Shown here: positions 1 to 7,176 of the stretch, in pieces | Layout of the letters: the number at the start of each line of letters is the position of its first letter | Position numbering within the stretch: the first letter of the stretch is position 1 | Assembly: GCF_018127805.1 (NCBI RefSeq) | Contig: NZ_CP072334.1 | Location: 660,001 to 724,000, forward strand | Reading direction: 5' to 3' | DNA: 64,000 nt | From: Prevotella sp. oral taxon 475 | GTDB lineage: Bacteria; Bacteroidota; Bacteroidia; Bacteroidales; Bacteroidaceae | The notes under the pieces: model-generated | What the model saw: only the letters and a program-made list of their open reading frames with translations | What the model was told of the DNA's origin: nothing | Databases searched by the model: none | Made by a program: the position numbers and the translations under genes

Positions 1-106
1 AACGGGACTGAGACTATGGCTTAACTTATTTCTCATAAAGCAATAGTCGCGAGCAAATCAGGTTTTTTTGATGATGATGTTGCTTAGGTTCCATAAATAT
101 GTTATT

Positions 107-556
107 ATGGAGAGATTGAAGAAAATTGTATGTTTATGTTTTACAATTTTATGTTTATGGCCAGGCAAAGTCTTGGCGGAAGGAAATGAAGAGAAGGGCC
201 AGGAAGGAAGATTTGATTGGACACCAGTGATGGAAGCCATCATCAAGGTAGAAAGCAACGGAAACAGACTGGCCAGATGTGGGCAATCGGTTGGGGTCAT
301 GCAGATTACGCCGATTTTGGTTGCAGAGTGCAATCAGATTCTCAAAAAGCTGAAAAAAAGCGGAAAGTATCGATTGGTTGACCGACTGAGTGTGTCGAAA
401 TCGAAAGAAATGTTTCTCTTGATACAGGCGATACACAATCCGATGAACGACGTTGAGAAGGCGATACGTTCGTGGAACGGCGGAATGAAGTACAGTGTGC
501 GGCGTACGCAACGGTATTTCGAGAAAGTGAAAAAGGCGATGAAGATGACGGAATAG
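107..556 (+). CDS. Small secreted lytic-transglycosylase-like protein
   Basis: The protein has 149 residues. It begins with a typical signal peptide (MERLKK, a hydrophobic stretch, then a likely cut after VLA). The mature part carries SLT-type signatures: ESNGN with a candidate catalytic Glu, GVMQITP, and a later SWNGG. This suggests a periplasmic enzyme that cuts peptidoglycan, though it is short for the family and could be a conjugation-type or lysozyme-like variant. An in-frame TTG-ATG-ATG-ATG run upstream (from 68) gives a longer reading. The ATG at 107 is preferred because it puts the signal peptide at the N terminus. The gene is followed by its own terminator and stands alone. Confidence 0.7.
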   Translation: MERLKKIVCLCFTILCLWPGKVLAEGNEEKGQEGRFDWTPVMEAIIKVESNGNRLARCGQSVGVMQITPILVAECNQILKKLKKSGKYRLVDRLSVSKSKEMFLLIQAIHNPMNDVEKAIRSWNGGMKYSVRRTQRYFEKVKKAMKMTE

Positions 557-592
557 CGGTGTTTGAGCTGCATCCGGCATGAAGAAATGCAG

Positions 593-624
593 AAGGGACG
601 AGCCACTTTAGGCCCGTCCCTTTT
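593..624 (+). terminator. Rho-independent terminator
   Basis: AAGGGACG (593-600) pairs with CGTCCCTT (615-622), with an inner GCC/GGC pairing and a following T run. It ends the transcript of the transglycosylase-like gene. Confidence 0.8.
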
Positions 625-665
625 ACGTTGTAGAGGAGGGTTTGAACTGCAAGCGGGAGTCTGAG

Positions 666-697
666 TTTGGCGATTTCTCGTCTTTGTGCTATCTTTG
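666..697 (+). promoter_or_regulatory. Bacteroidetes-type promoter for lemA
   Basis: TTTG (666-669), a 20-nt gap, then TATCTTTG (690-697). This matches the Bacteroidetes primary sigma factor consensus. Transcription would begin about 20 nt before the lemA start. Confidence 0.8.
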
Positions 698-725
698 TGT
701 CTGATAATCATTCAAAAAAAGATTT

Positions 726-1295
726 ATGAACAACATGACATTCATCATCGCATTGGGCATTATTGCCGTGTTGGTGATTTGGGGAGTGAGTATTTACAAC
801 AATCTTGTGAAGTTGCGCAACAACCGTGAGAATGCTTTTGCCAACATCGATGTACAGTTGAAACAGCGTCATGACCTCGTGCCGCAGTTGGTAGCGACAG
901 TGAAAGGATATGCCGAACACGAGCGGGCGACGTTTCAACGAGTGACCGAGGCCCGTGCTGCGGCGATGGGTGCGACGAGTATCAACGACAAGGTGCAGGC
1001 CGAGAATCTCTTGTCCAGTGCGTTGGCCGGACTGAAAGTCTCGCTCGAGGCCTATCCCGAGCTCAAGGCGAATACCAATTTTATGCAGTTGCAGCAGGAG
1101 ATTTCCGATTTGGAAAATAAGTTGGCAGCCGTTCGGCGGTTCTTCAACTCAGCCACACGAGAGTTCAACAACGCCGTGCAGACTTTCCCGTCGAATCTTT
1201 TTGCGCGGATGTTCGGTTTCCAAAAAGAACCGATGTTTGAGATTCCGCAGGAGCAACGCGCCGAGATGGACAAAGCCCCCGAGGTGAAATTCTGA
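726..1295 (+). CDS. lemA: LemA family protein
   Basis: The protein has 189 residues, the usual LemA length. An N-terminal membrane segment (about residues 5-23) is followed by the family hallmark YNNLVKLRN...AFANIDVQLKQRHDLVPQLV and a helical, coiled-coil-rich body ending in an FxxNLFARMFGF-type motif. LemA proteins are membrane-anchored with the helical part outside the cytoplasm, and their biochemical role is not settled. The gene lies just upstream of an M48 metalloprotease, a pairing common in Bacteroidetes and other phyla. The two are probably cotranscribed from the promoter at 666-697. Confidence 0.95.
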   Translation: MNNMTFIIALGIIAVLVIWGVSIYNNLVKLRNNRENAFANIDVQLKQRHDLVPQLVATVKGYAEHERATFQRVTEARAAAMGATSINDKVQAENLLSSALAGLKVSLEAYPELKANTNFMQLQQEISDLENKLAAVRRFFNSATREFNNAVQTFPSNLFARMFGFQKEPMFEIPQEQRAEMDKAPEVKF

Positions 1296-1315
1296 CCGTT
1301 CAATGGCTCTTGCAG

Positions 1316-2314
1316 ATGAAATACGTAGGAATGCAAACCCAAATCAGGCGCAACAACATGCTCAGCGTGTTGTTGTTGCTTTTGTTTCCGCTCATCATTC
1401 TGGTCACGGTGTGGGGCTTTCTGGCATTGGTCAACTATTTCGGCAATAGCAGTTATGATGCCTCGGGGCAGCTCATTCGGCAACTCGACATCGCCACGGT
1501 GAATGCCTATTTCCTGCAAACGCTACCGTGGGTGGTGGGCATTGTAGGCGTATGGTTTGCCATTGCCTATTTTGCCAATGCCTCGATGGTGAGTCGAGCC
1601 GTTCGGTCTCGTCCGCTCGAGCGTCGGGAAAACCCACGGGTGTACAACATTGTGGAGAATCTTTGCATGACGTGCAACATGGAGATGCCCGCCATCAACA
1701 TCGTGAACGACCGGCAACTGAACGCCTTCGCCAGCGGAATCAACTCTAAAAGTTATGCCGTGACGTTGACAACGGGTATGCTCGACCTGCTTGATGACGA
1801 CGAGCTCGCCGGCGTCATCGGGCACGAACTCACCCATATCCGCAACCGCGACACCCGGTTGCTCATCACCAGTATTATTTTCGTGGGCATCATCAGTACT
1901 GTGATGAGTCTCATCGTGCGGACGATGTATCATGTGATGTGGACCGGTAGCGGGCGCAGAGAGAAGGATAAAGGCGGCCTGTCGGTCTTCTTCGTCGTGC
2001 TGCTCGTGGGCATCGTGTGCTGCGCGATAGCCTATTTCTTCACCTCGCTCACCCGTTTTGCTATCTCGCGCAAACGCGAATACATGGCCGATGCAGGAGG
2101 AGCCGAACTTTGCGGAAACCCTTTGGCACTGGCATCGGCCTTGAAAAAGATTTCGAACAATCCGGGTCTCGACCACGTGAATCGAGAGGATGTGGCGCAA
2201 CTCTTCATTGTTCATCCCGACGAGATGAATTCGGGATTGTTGGGCTTCATGAGCGGACTCTTCAGTACGCATCCCGATACCCAGAAGCGCATCGAGATTC
2301 TCGAGCAGTTTTAA
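1316..2314 (+). CDS. HtpX-like M48 family membrane metalloprotease
   Basis: This is an integral membrane zinc protease. The zinc site HELTH lies in the stretch GVIGHELTHIRNRD, and a downstream EYMAD provides the third ligand, as in HtpX. Four hydrophobic segments are visible: two before the active site and two after it. The start at 1316 (MKYVGMQTQIRRNN) is preferred to a TTG at 1310; an ATG at 1331 is a shorter alternative. It follows lemA by about 20 nt, forming a probable two-gene operon. A role in membrane protein quality control is inferred from the family. Confidence 0.92.
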   Translation: MKYVGMQTQIRRNNMLSVLLLLLFPLIILVTVWGFLALVNYFGNSSYDASGQLIRQLDIATVNAYFLQTLPWVVGIVGVWFAIAYFANASMVSRAVRSRPLERRENPRVYNIVENLCMTCNMEMPAINIVNDRQLNAFASGINSKSYAVTLTTGMLDLLDDDELAGVIGHELTHIRNRDTRLLITSIIFVGIISTVMSLIVRTMYHVMWTGSGRREKDKGGLSVFFVVLLVGIVCCAIAYFFTSLTRFAISRKREYMADAGGAELCGNPLALASALKKISNNPGLDHVNREDVAQLFIVHPDEMNSGLLGFMSGLFSTHPDTQKRIEILEQF

Positions 2315-2410
2315 GTCCTCTCCGTCTGTCTACGCTCAGAGAGCGGTGGATGGAGAGTCCCTGTCGGTCGATCTTTCAGTAGGAGATGACGAGGGGAGTT
2401 GCAGCCAGAA

Positions 2411-2455
2411 CGGCATTTCCAGATGGACTTTCGTCCGCCTGGAAATGCCGTTTTT
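2411..2455 (+). terminator. Rho-independent terminator after the M48 protease gene
   Basis: CGGCATTTCC(A) at 2411 pairs with (T)GGAAATGCCG ending at 2450, followed by TTTTT. Confidence 0.85.
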
Positions 2456-2503
2456 GTTTCTGGCTCCGTCTGTTTCCTAAACGGACGATGGCTCTCGACT
2501 GTA

Positions 2504-2586
2504 CCATCTCTTAGCTTTTGCATGGCGTTTTCTTAGCTTTTGGGTCGTAAAAGCTAAGAAAACGCCATGCAAAAGCTAAGAGATGG
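2504..2586. repeat. 22-bp-family element forming a perfect 38-bp inverted repeat
   Basis: The arm 2504-2541 is the exact reverse complement of 2549-2586, with a 7-nt loop. Each arm holds two units of the dispersed element: CAAAAGCTAAGAAAACG followed by CAAAAGCTAAGAGATGG when read outward. The rest of the gap before ridA (2587-2805) holds only a weak TAAATTTG box at 2687-2694 and no gene. Confidence 0.95.
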
Positions 2587-2805
2587 CAACACCCTTGGGC
2601 CTCGTGCATCCAATCAAGGGTGACGGAGAGCCATGCAAGAAAGAAAAATATCCTTTGCAGGTGCCTGCCATTTCTCTTTTTATTATTAAATTTGCAGGGT
2701 ACAACAAGTGCCCCCTGCGACGCATCGCAAGGGAGTGGCAGGAGGTGTACGAGGCAAAACCGTGAAACGAAATTCACATTACATATATAGTAAAACAGAA
2801 AAACG

Positions 2806-3180
2806 ATGAAAGCTATCCTAACAGACAAAGCCCCCAAGGCCATCGGACCTTACAGTCAGGCTATCCAGGCCGCCGGCCTGATCTTCGCATCCGGTCAGCT
2901 ACCCGTAGATCCCGCCACGGGAGAGTTTGTTCCCGGCGGTGTGAAAGAGCAGACTCGGCAGTCGCTTACCAATGCTCGCAACGTGTTGCAGGCCGCCGGA
3001 GCCGATCTCAACCAAGTGGTAAAAACCACCGTCTTCCTTTCGGATATGGACAATTTCGCAGCGATGAACGAGGTTTACGCCGAATTCTTTGCGCAGCCTT
3101 TCCCCGCACGCTCGGCCGTAGCAGTGAAAACGTTACCCAAAGGCGCACTTGTAGAGGTAGAGTGCATCGCCGCGCTATAG
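2806..3180 (+). CDS. ridA: RidA family enamine/imine deaminase
   Basis: The protein has 124 residues, full length for the YjgF/YER057c/UK114 family. Signatures visible are IGPYSQA near the N terminus, FASGQLPVDPATG, and the C-terminal FPARSAVAVKTLPKGALVEVECIA containing the Arg that binds the carboxylate of the substrate. RidA hydrolyses reactive 2-aminoacrylate made by PLP enzymes such as threonine dehydratase, preventing damage in the cytosol. A YitT gene follows after 49 nt on the same strand and may share the transcript. Confidence 0.95.
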   Translation: MKAILTDKAPKAIGPYSQAIQAAGLIFASGQLPVDPATGEFVPGGVKEQTRQSLTNARNVLQAAGADLNQVVKTTVFLSDMDNFAAMNEVYAEFFAQPFPARSAVAVKTLPKGALVEVECIAAL

Positions 3181-3229
3181 GAAAAAGCGATTCTGCTGCC
3201 GAGTCACCTACCCTTCAACGAACCGCATT

Positions 3230-4189
3230 ATGATTGACATTAACCGCAAATCTGTTTACAGAGAACTCACCGACTATGTGATGATTGGCATCGGAATGAT
3301 GTTCTACAGTCTGGGGTGGGTGGCTTTCTATCTGCCCAATCACATCAGTTCGGGCGGCGTGGCAGGCCTTTCTTCCATCATCTACTGGGGAACGCATACG
3401 CCGGTGCAGTTCACCTACTTCAGCATGAACGTGGTGTTGCTGGCCATTGCGTTGCGCATCCTCGGACTGAAGTTCTGCATCAAAACCATCTACGGCGTGC
3501 TGATGATGACGGCTTTCATTGCGCTCTTCCGCAATGTCTTCCCCAATCCTACGATTTTGCGGGGCGAACCGTTCATGGCTTGCATCATCGGGTCGTGTTT
3601 TTGCGGCATCGGACTGGGTTTCGGACTGTCTTATCACGGCAGTTCGGGAGGGTCGGACATCGTGGCCTCTATCATCAACAAATACCGAGACATCTCTTTG
3701 GGACGCGTCATCCTGCTGGTGGATATGATTATCGTGACGTTGAGTTACGTGGTTTTGCACAGCTGGGAACAGGTGATCTATGGATATGTGGGGCTGATTG
3801 TGGTCTCGTTTGTGCTGGATCAGGTGGTGAGCATGGGAAGAAAGTCGGTTCAGTTTCTCATTATCTCTGAACGGCATGAGGAAATCTGCGAACGCGTGAT
3901 TCGAACTCCGCCCTATCGCAGTTGCACCGTTATCGATGCCACGGGCTATTACTCGGGAAATCGACTCAAGGTGCTGGTTCTCGTCACCAAACAACGTGAA
4001 GCCTCCGAGGTGTTCAGCATGATCGACGAAATCGACCCGCATGCCTTTGTGACGCAAAGTTCGGTGATTGGTGTCTATGGCAATGGATTCGATAAGTTCA
4101 AGGTGAAGCGTAGGTCGAAGAATCTGCAACCGTCGGTAGAACCAAAGAGCGATAAGACTGCTGAGAACGAGAGCGCACAACATTTGTAA
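3230..4189 (+). CDS. YitT family membrane protein
   Basis: The protein has 319 residues. The N-terminal two thirds contain five or six hydrophobic segments with the family's glycine-rich motifs (SSGGVAGLS near residue 40 and YHGSSGGSDIVA near residue 140). A soluble C-terminal DUF2179 domain follows (roughly residues 215-300). It ends in a charged tail rich in Lys, Ser and Glu. The function of YitT proteins is unknown; transport is only a guess. The ATG at 3230 is the first start after the ridA stop. Confidence 0.9.
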   Translation: MIDINRKSVYRELTDYVMIGIGMMFYSLGWVAFYLPNHISSGGVAGLSSIIYWGTHTPVQFTYFSMNVVLLAIALRILGLKFCIKTIYGVLMMTAFIALFRNVFPNPTILRGEPFMACIIGSCFCGIGLGFGLSYHGSSGGSDIVASIINKYRDISLGRVILLVDMIIVTLSYVVLHSWEQVIYGYVGLIVVSFVLDQVVSMGRKSVQFLIISERHEEICERVIRTPPYRSCTVIDATGYYSGNRLKVLVLVTKQREASEVFSMIDEIDPHAFVTQSSVIGVYGNGFDKFKVKRRSKNLQPSVEPKSDKTAENESAQHL

Positions 4190-4197
4190 GACGAATA

Positions 4198-4229
4198 TTT
4201 GGGACTTCGTACATTTTTATATACCTTTG
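4198..4229 (+). promoter_or_regulatory. Promoter for tRNA-Arg
   Basis: TTTG (4198-4201), a 20-nt gap, then TACCTTTG (4222-4229). This is an exact match to the Bacteroidetes promoter pattern, about 96 nt upstream of the tRNA. Confidence 0.8.
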
Positions 4230-4325
4230 CAACCGTGAAAAGAAGCGGGTGCAAGGCATAGCGTGACCCTTGCAGTGGAAGTCTATCGGCAGGAGCCTTG
4301 GACATGATTCTCGCCTCCTTTTCAT

Positions 4326-4403
4326 GGTTCCGTAGCTCAGTTGGATTAGAGCAACAGCCTTCTAAGCTGTGGGTCTTGGGTTCGAACCCCAACGGAATCA
4401 CCA
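4326..4403 (+). tRNA. tRNA-Arg (anticodon TCT)
   Basis: The cloverleaf can be drawn in full. The acceptor stem is GGTTCCG/CGGAATC with one G-U pair. The D arm is GCTC...GAGC. The anticodon stem ACAGC/GCTGT encloses the loop CTTCTAA with anticodon TCT at 4361-4363. The T arm contains GGTTCGAACCC. The CCA end is encoded (4401-4403). It reads AGA codons. Confidence 0.95.
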
Positions 4404-4404
4404 G

Positions 4405-4435
4405 GAGAGACACCCTGAGAGGGCGTCTCTTTTTC
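4405..4435 (+). terminator. Terminator after tRNA-Arg
   Basis: AGAGACACCCT (4406-4416) pairs with AGGGCGTCTCT (about 4420-4430), with one non-canonical position, and is followed by TTTTTC. It lies only 40 nt before the GH92 start. Confidence 0.8.
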
Positions 4436-4474
4436 TTTAAATCAACTAACTGAAACAATAAATTATAAAAGATA

Positions 4475-6628
4475 ATGAAGAAAAAAATGGGGGCTTTGAT
4501 GGCGGCATGGCTGCTGTCGGCCGCAGCAATAGCGCAAAACTATACGCAATATGTAGACCCGTTGATCGGTACGGGCGGACACGGACATGTGTTCCTCGGT
4601 GCCAATGTGCCGTATGGTATGGTGCAAGTGGGGCCCACTCAGCACAAACGTGGCTGGGATTGGTGTTCGGGTTATCATTATAGCGACTCGGTGATGGTGG
4701 GCTTCGGACAGATGCATCTTAGCGGAACGGGAATCGGAGACTTGGGCGACATCGCTCTGTTGCCTTCTACCGTGGCCGGAGAAAAAGAGGTGGCGTTCTC
4801 GCATCGGGGCGAACGGGCCCGACCGGGCTACTATGCGGTGACCCTTAACTCGGGTGTGAGGGTGGAACTCACCGCTACCTGCCGTGTGGCCTTTCATCGA
4901 TATTCGTTCCCGGCAGATGTTCGGAAGGGCTATGTGCTACTGAACCTGAATCAAGGTATCGGTTGGGATAAGATGACAAAGTGCCATTACGAACAGACTT
5001 CGCCTACGGAGGTGACGGGATTCCGTCTGTCTACAGGTTGGGCAAAGAATCAACAGGTGTATTTTGTGGCACGGTTCTCGCAGCCGATGCAGTTGAATCG
5101 TCATGAAGCCGACAGTGTGGTGGTGTTTGAAACCGATGTCCTCGATGCGCCGCTGATGGTAAAGGTGGGCATATCGGCTGTGAGTGTCGAAAACGCTCGG
5201 GCTAATCTGCAAGCTGAACTGCCGGCGTGGAACTTCCGTGAGGTGGCCGCCGAGGCCGATAAGAAATGGAACGGCGAACTGAGTAAAATCAGTATCGAAA
5301 CTTCCGACGAGCATGCACGCCGCATTTTCTATACGGCGATGTATCATTCGATGTTTGCTCCCTCTGTGTTCAGCGATGTCAACGGAGATTATCGTGGGGC
5401 TGACGGTGGCGTGCATCGGGCCGACTTCCAAAACTATACCACCTTTTCGCTTTGGGATACTTATCGTGCGGCACATCCACTCATGACAATTATTCATCCC
5501 GAAAAGCAGCGAGACATCGCTCAAACGATGCTTCACATCTTCCAACAACAAGGAAAACTGCCCGTGTGGCACCTTGTTGGAAATGAAACCGACTGTATGG
5601 TGGGCAATCCGGGCATACCTGTCGTTGTGGATATTGCCCTGAAAGGCTATGACGTAGACCGTGAAGCGGTGTTCCAGGCAGCCAAAGCGTCGGCTCTGAA
5701 AGAAGATCGCGGACTGGGACTGCTGAAGAAATACGGCTATATACCAACCGATCTCGATCCTGAATTCGAAACTGTTGCAAAGGGTTTGGAGTATGCTTTG
5801 GCCGATGCTTGTGTGGCATTGCTGGCCAAAGAGCTGGGACATATGGACGATTATCGCTATTTCCTCAAGCGTAGTCAGTCTTATCGCGACCATTATTTCG
5901 ATCCTTCGACAGGTTTTATGCGCGGGGTTACTTCGCAAGGGAAGTTCCGCGAGCCGTTCAATCCTTTTCACTCGGTTCACCGACAGGACGATTACACCGA
6001 GGGAAATGCCTGGCAATACGTTTGGTTAGTGCCTCATGACGTGCGTGGATTGGTGAAGTTGTTCGGCAGCGAGAAGGCTTTTACGCAGAAACTCGACTCG
6101 CTTTTCCTTCTCGAAGACACCGATATGGGGGCCGATGCTTCACCCGACATCACCGGACTGATAGGACAATATGCCCACGGCAACGAGCCAAGTCATCACA
6201 TTCTCTATCTCTACAACTACGTAGGGCAACCTTGGAAGGCCGCACCACGACTGCGTTACATCATGAACAACCTCTATCGCGATGATATTGACGGTCTGTG
6301 CGGCAACGAAGATGTGGGACAAATGTCGGCTTGGTACATCCTTTCCTCGCTCGGTCTTTACCAAGTGGAGCCCGCTGGAGGGAAATATGTCTTTGGTTCG
6401 CCGCTCTTCAACGAGGCTACTCTTCATGTAGGAAAAGGAAAAACATTCCGCATCGTGGCGCATAACAATAGCCCCGAGAACATTTATATCCAAAGTGCGC
6501 GCCTCAATGGCAAGCCTTACACACGCTCTTATCTTCTCTTCCGCGACCTCATGCGTGGCGGAACGCTCGAATTTGTCATGGGCAATCAACCCTCTTCGTT
6601 CGGTGCAAAGGTAAAAGATCGGCCTTAA
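4475..6628 (+). CDS. GH92 family alpha-mannosidase, secreted
   Basis: The protein has 717 residues with a signal peptide ending AIAQN. The N-terminal beta-sandwich begins with the GH92 hallmark YVDPLIGTGGHGHVFLGA and VPYGMVQVGP. The (alpha/alpha)6 catalytic domain includes FSLWDTYRAAHPLMT, the acid region NEPSHH and the signature GNEDVGQMSAWY. GH92 enzymes are calcium-dependent exo-alpha-mannosidases acting on N-glycan or yeast mannan chains in the periplasm or outside the cell. No SusC/SusD pair is adjacent, so this is a standalone glycan gene. No clear promoter lies in the 40 nt after the tRNA terminator. Confidence 0.95.
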   Translation: MKKKMGALMAAWLLSAAAIAQNYTQYVDPLIGTGGHGHVFLGANVPYGMVQVGPTQHKRGWDWCSGYHYSDSVMVGFGQMHLSGTGIGDLGDIALLPSTVAGEKEVAFSHRGERARPGYYAVTLNSGVRVELTATCRVAFHRYSFPADVRKGYVLLNLNQGIGWDKMTKCHYEQTSPTEVTGFRLSTGWAKNQQVYFVARFSQPMQLNRHEADSVVVFETDVLDAPLMVKVGISAVSVENARANLQAELPAWNFREVAAEADKKWNGELSKISIETSDEHARRIFYTAMYHSMFAPSVFSDVNGDYRGADGGVHRADFQNYTTFSLWDTYRAAHPLMTIIHPEKQRDIAQTMLHIFQQQGKLPVWHLVGNETDCMVGNPGIPVVVDIALKGYDVDREAVFQAAKASALKEDRGLGLLKKYGYIPTDLDPEFETVAKGLEYALADACVALLAKELGHMDDYRYFLKRSQSYRDHYFDPSTGFMRGVTSQGKFREPFNPFHSVHRQDDYTEGNAWQYVWLVPHDVRGLVKLFGSEKAFTQKLDSLFLLEDTDMGADASPDITGLIGQYAHGNEPSHHILYLYNYVGQPWKAAPRLRYIMNNLYRDDIDGLCGNEDVGQMSAWYILSSLGLYQVEPAGGKYVFGSPLFNEATLHVGKGKTFRIVAHNNSPENIYIQSARLNGKPYTRSYLLFRDLMRGGTLEFVMGNQPSSFGAKVKDRP

Positions 6629-6700
6629 TCCTTTAGAAAAGGAGATGATAAAAGACCTTTTATAAAGGAGATTTGGCAGCGTGAGATACCGAAAAAGAGA

Positions 6701-6730
6701 GCCTGATACGAAGAGTATCAGGCTTTTTTT
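6701..6730 (+). terminator. Rho-independent terminator after the GH92 gene
   Basis: GCCTGATAC (6701-6709) pairs with GTATCAGGC (6715-6723), followed by seven T residues. Confidence 0.9.
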
Positions 6731-6761
6731 ACGCTCTTTTGAGGCAGAAACTTGGCGAGTG

Positions 6762-6795
6762 TTGATCAAGTTTAAAGCCTTTTTTCATACCTTTG
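6762..6795 (+). promoter_or_regulatory. Probable promoter for the BspA-like gene
   Basis: TTG (6762-6764) followed by TACCTTTG (6788-6795). The -7 box is exact but the 23-nt spacing is slightly long. Use of this promoter would give a leader of about 375 nt that contains the AC repeat and the hairpin listed next. Confidence 0.5.
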
Positions 6796-6973
6796 TACCC
6801 GTTAAACGTACATGTTGTTTGATGAATCAACAACAGGATAGCAGCAAAAGAGTGTAGATCAAGTATGAAGTATCGGCATGTTGATTCCATTTTAAATCGC
6901 CAAAGTGTAGAAAAGAAAGGTTGTTTTTCTATGCTTTTTAATGCTTTATACTTGTATGTATCAGATATTTTGC

Positions 6974-7012
<39 letters not shown>

Positions 7013-7064
7013 CTTATATAAGGTTCGTGTACCTGCGCGCGTAAGTTACAAAATAAATAACAAC

Positions 7065-7114
7065 CGACAAGACCTGCAAAGAGATTTTACGGAATCTCTT
7101 TGCAGGTCTTGTCG
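7065..7114 (+). other. Perfect 22-bp hairpin in the BspA leader
   Basis: The arm 7065-7086 (begins CGACAAGACCTGC) is the exact reverse complement of 7093-7114, with loop TTACGG. No T run follows, so it is not a standard terminator. It ends 62 nt before the start codon and may be a leader control element or an mRNA-stability hairpin. Confidence 0.8.
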
Positions 7115-7176
7115 TGTTTGGAACTGAATGTATAGAAGAATCAACATTTATTTAAACAATAAAAAACAACAGAGTT

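Noticed and set aside
2583..2765. Possible 60-residue gene upstream of ridA
   Set aside because: It starts inside the inverted repeat and has no recognisable protein features.
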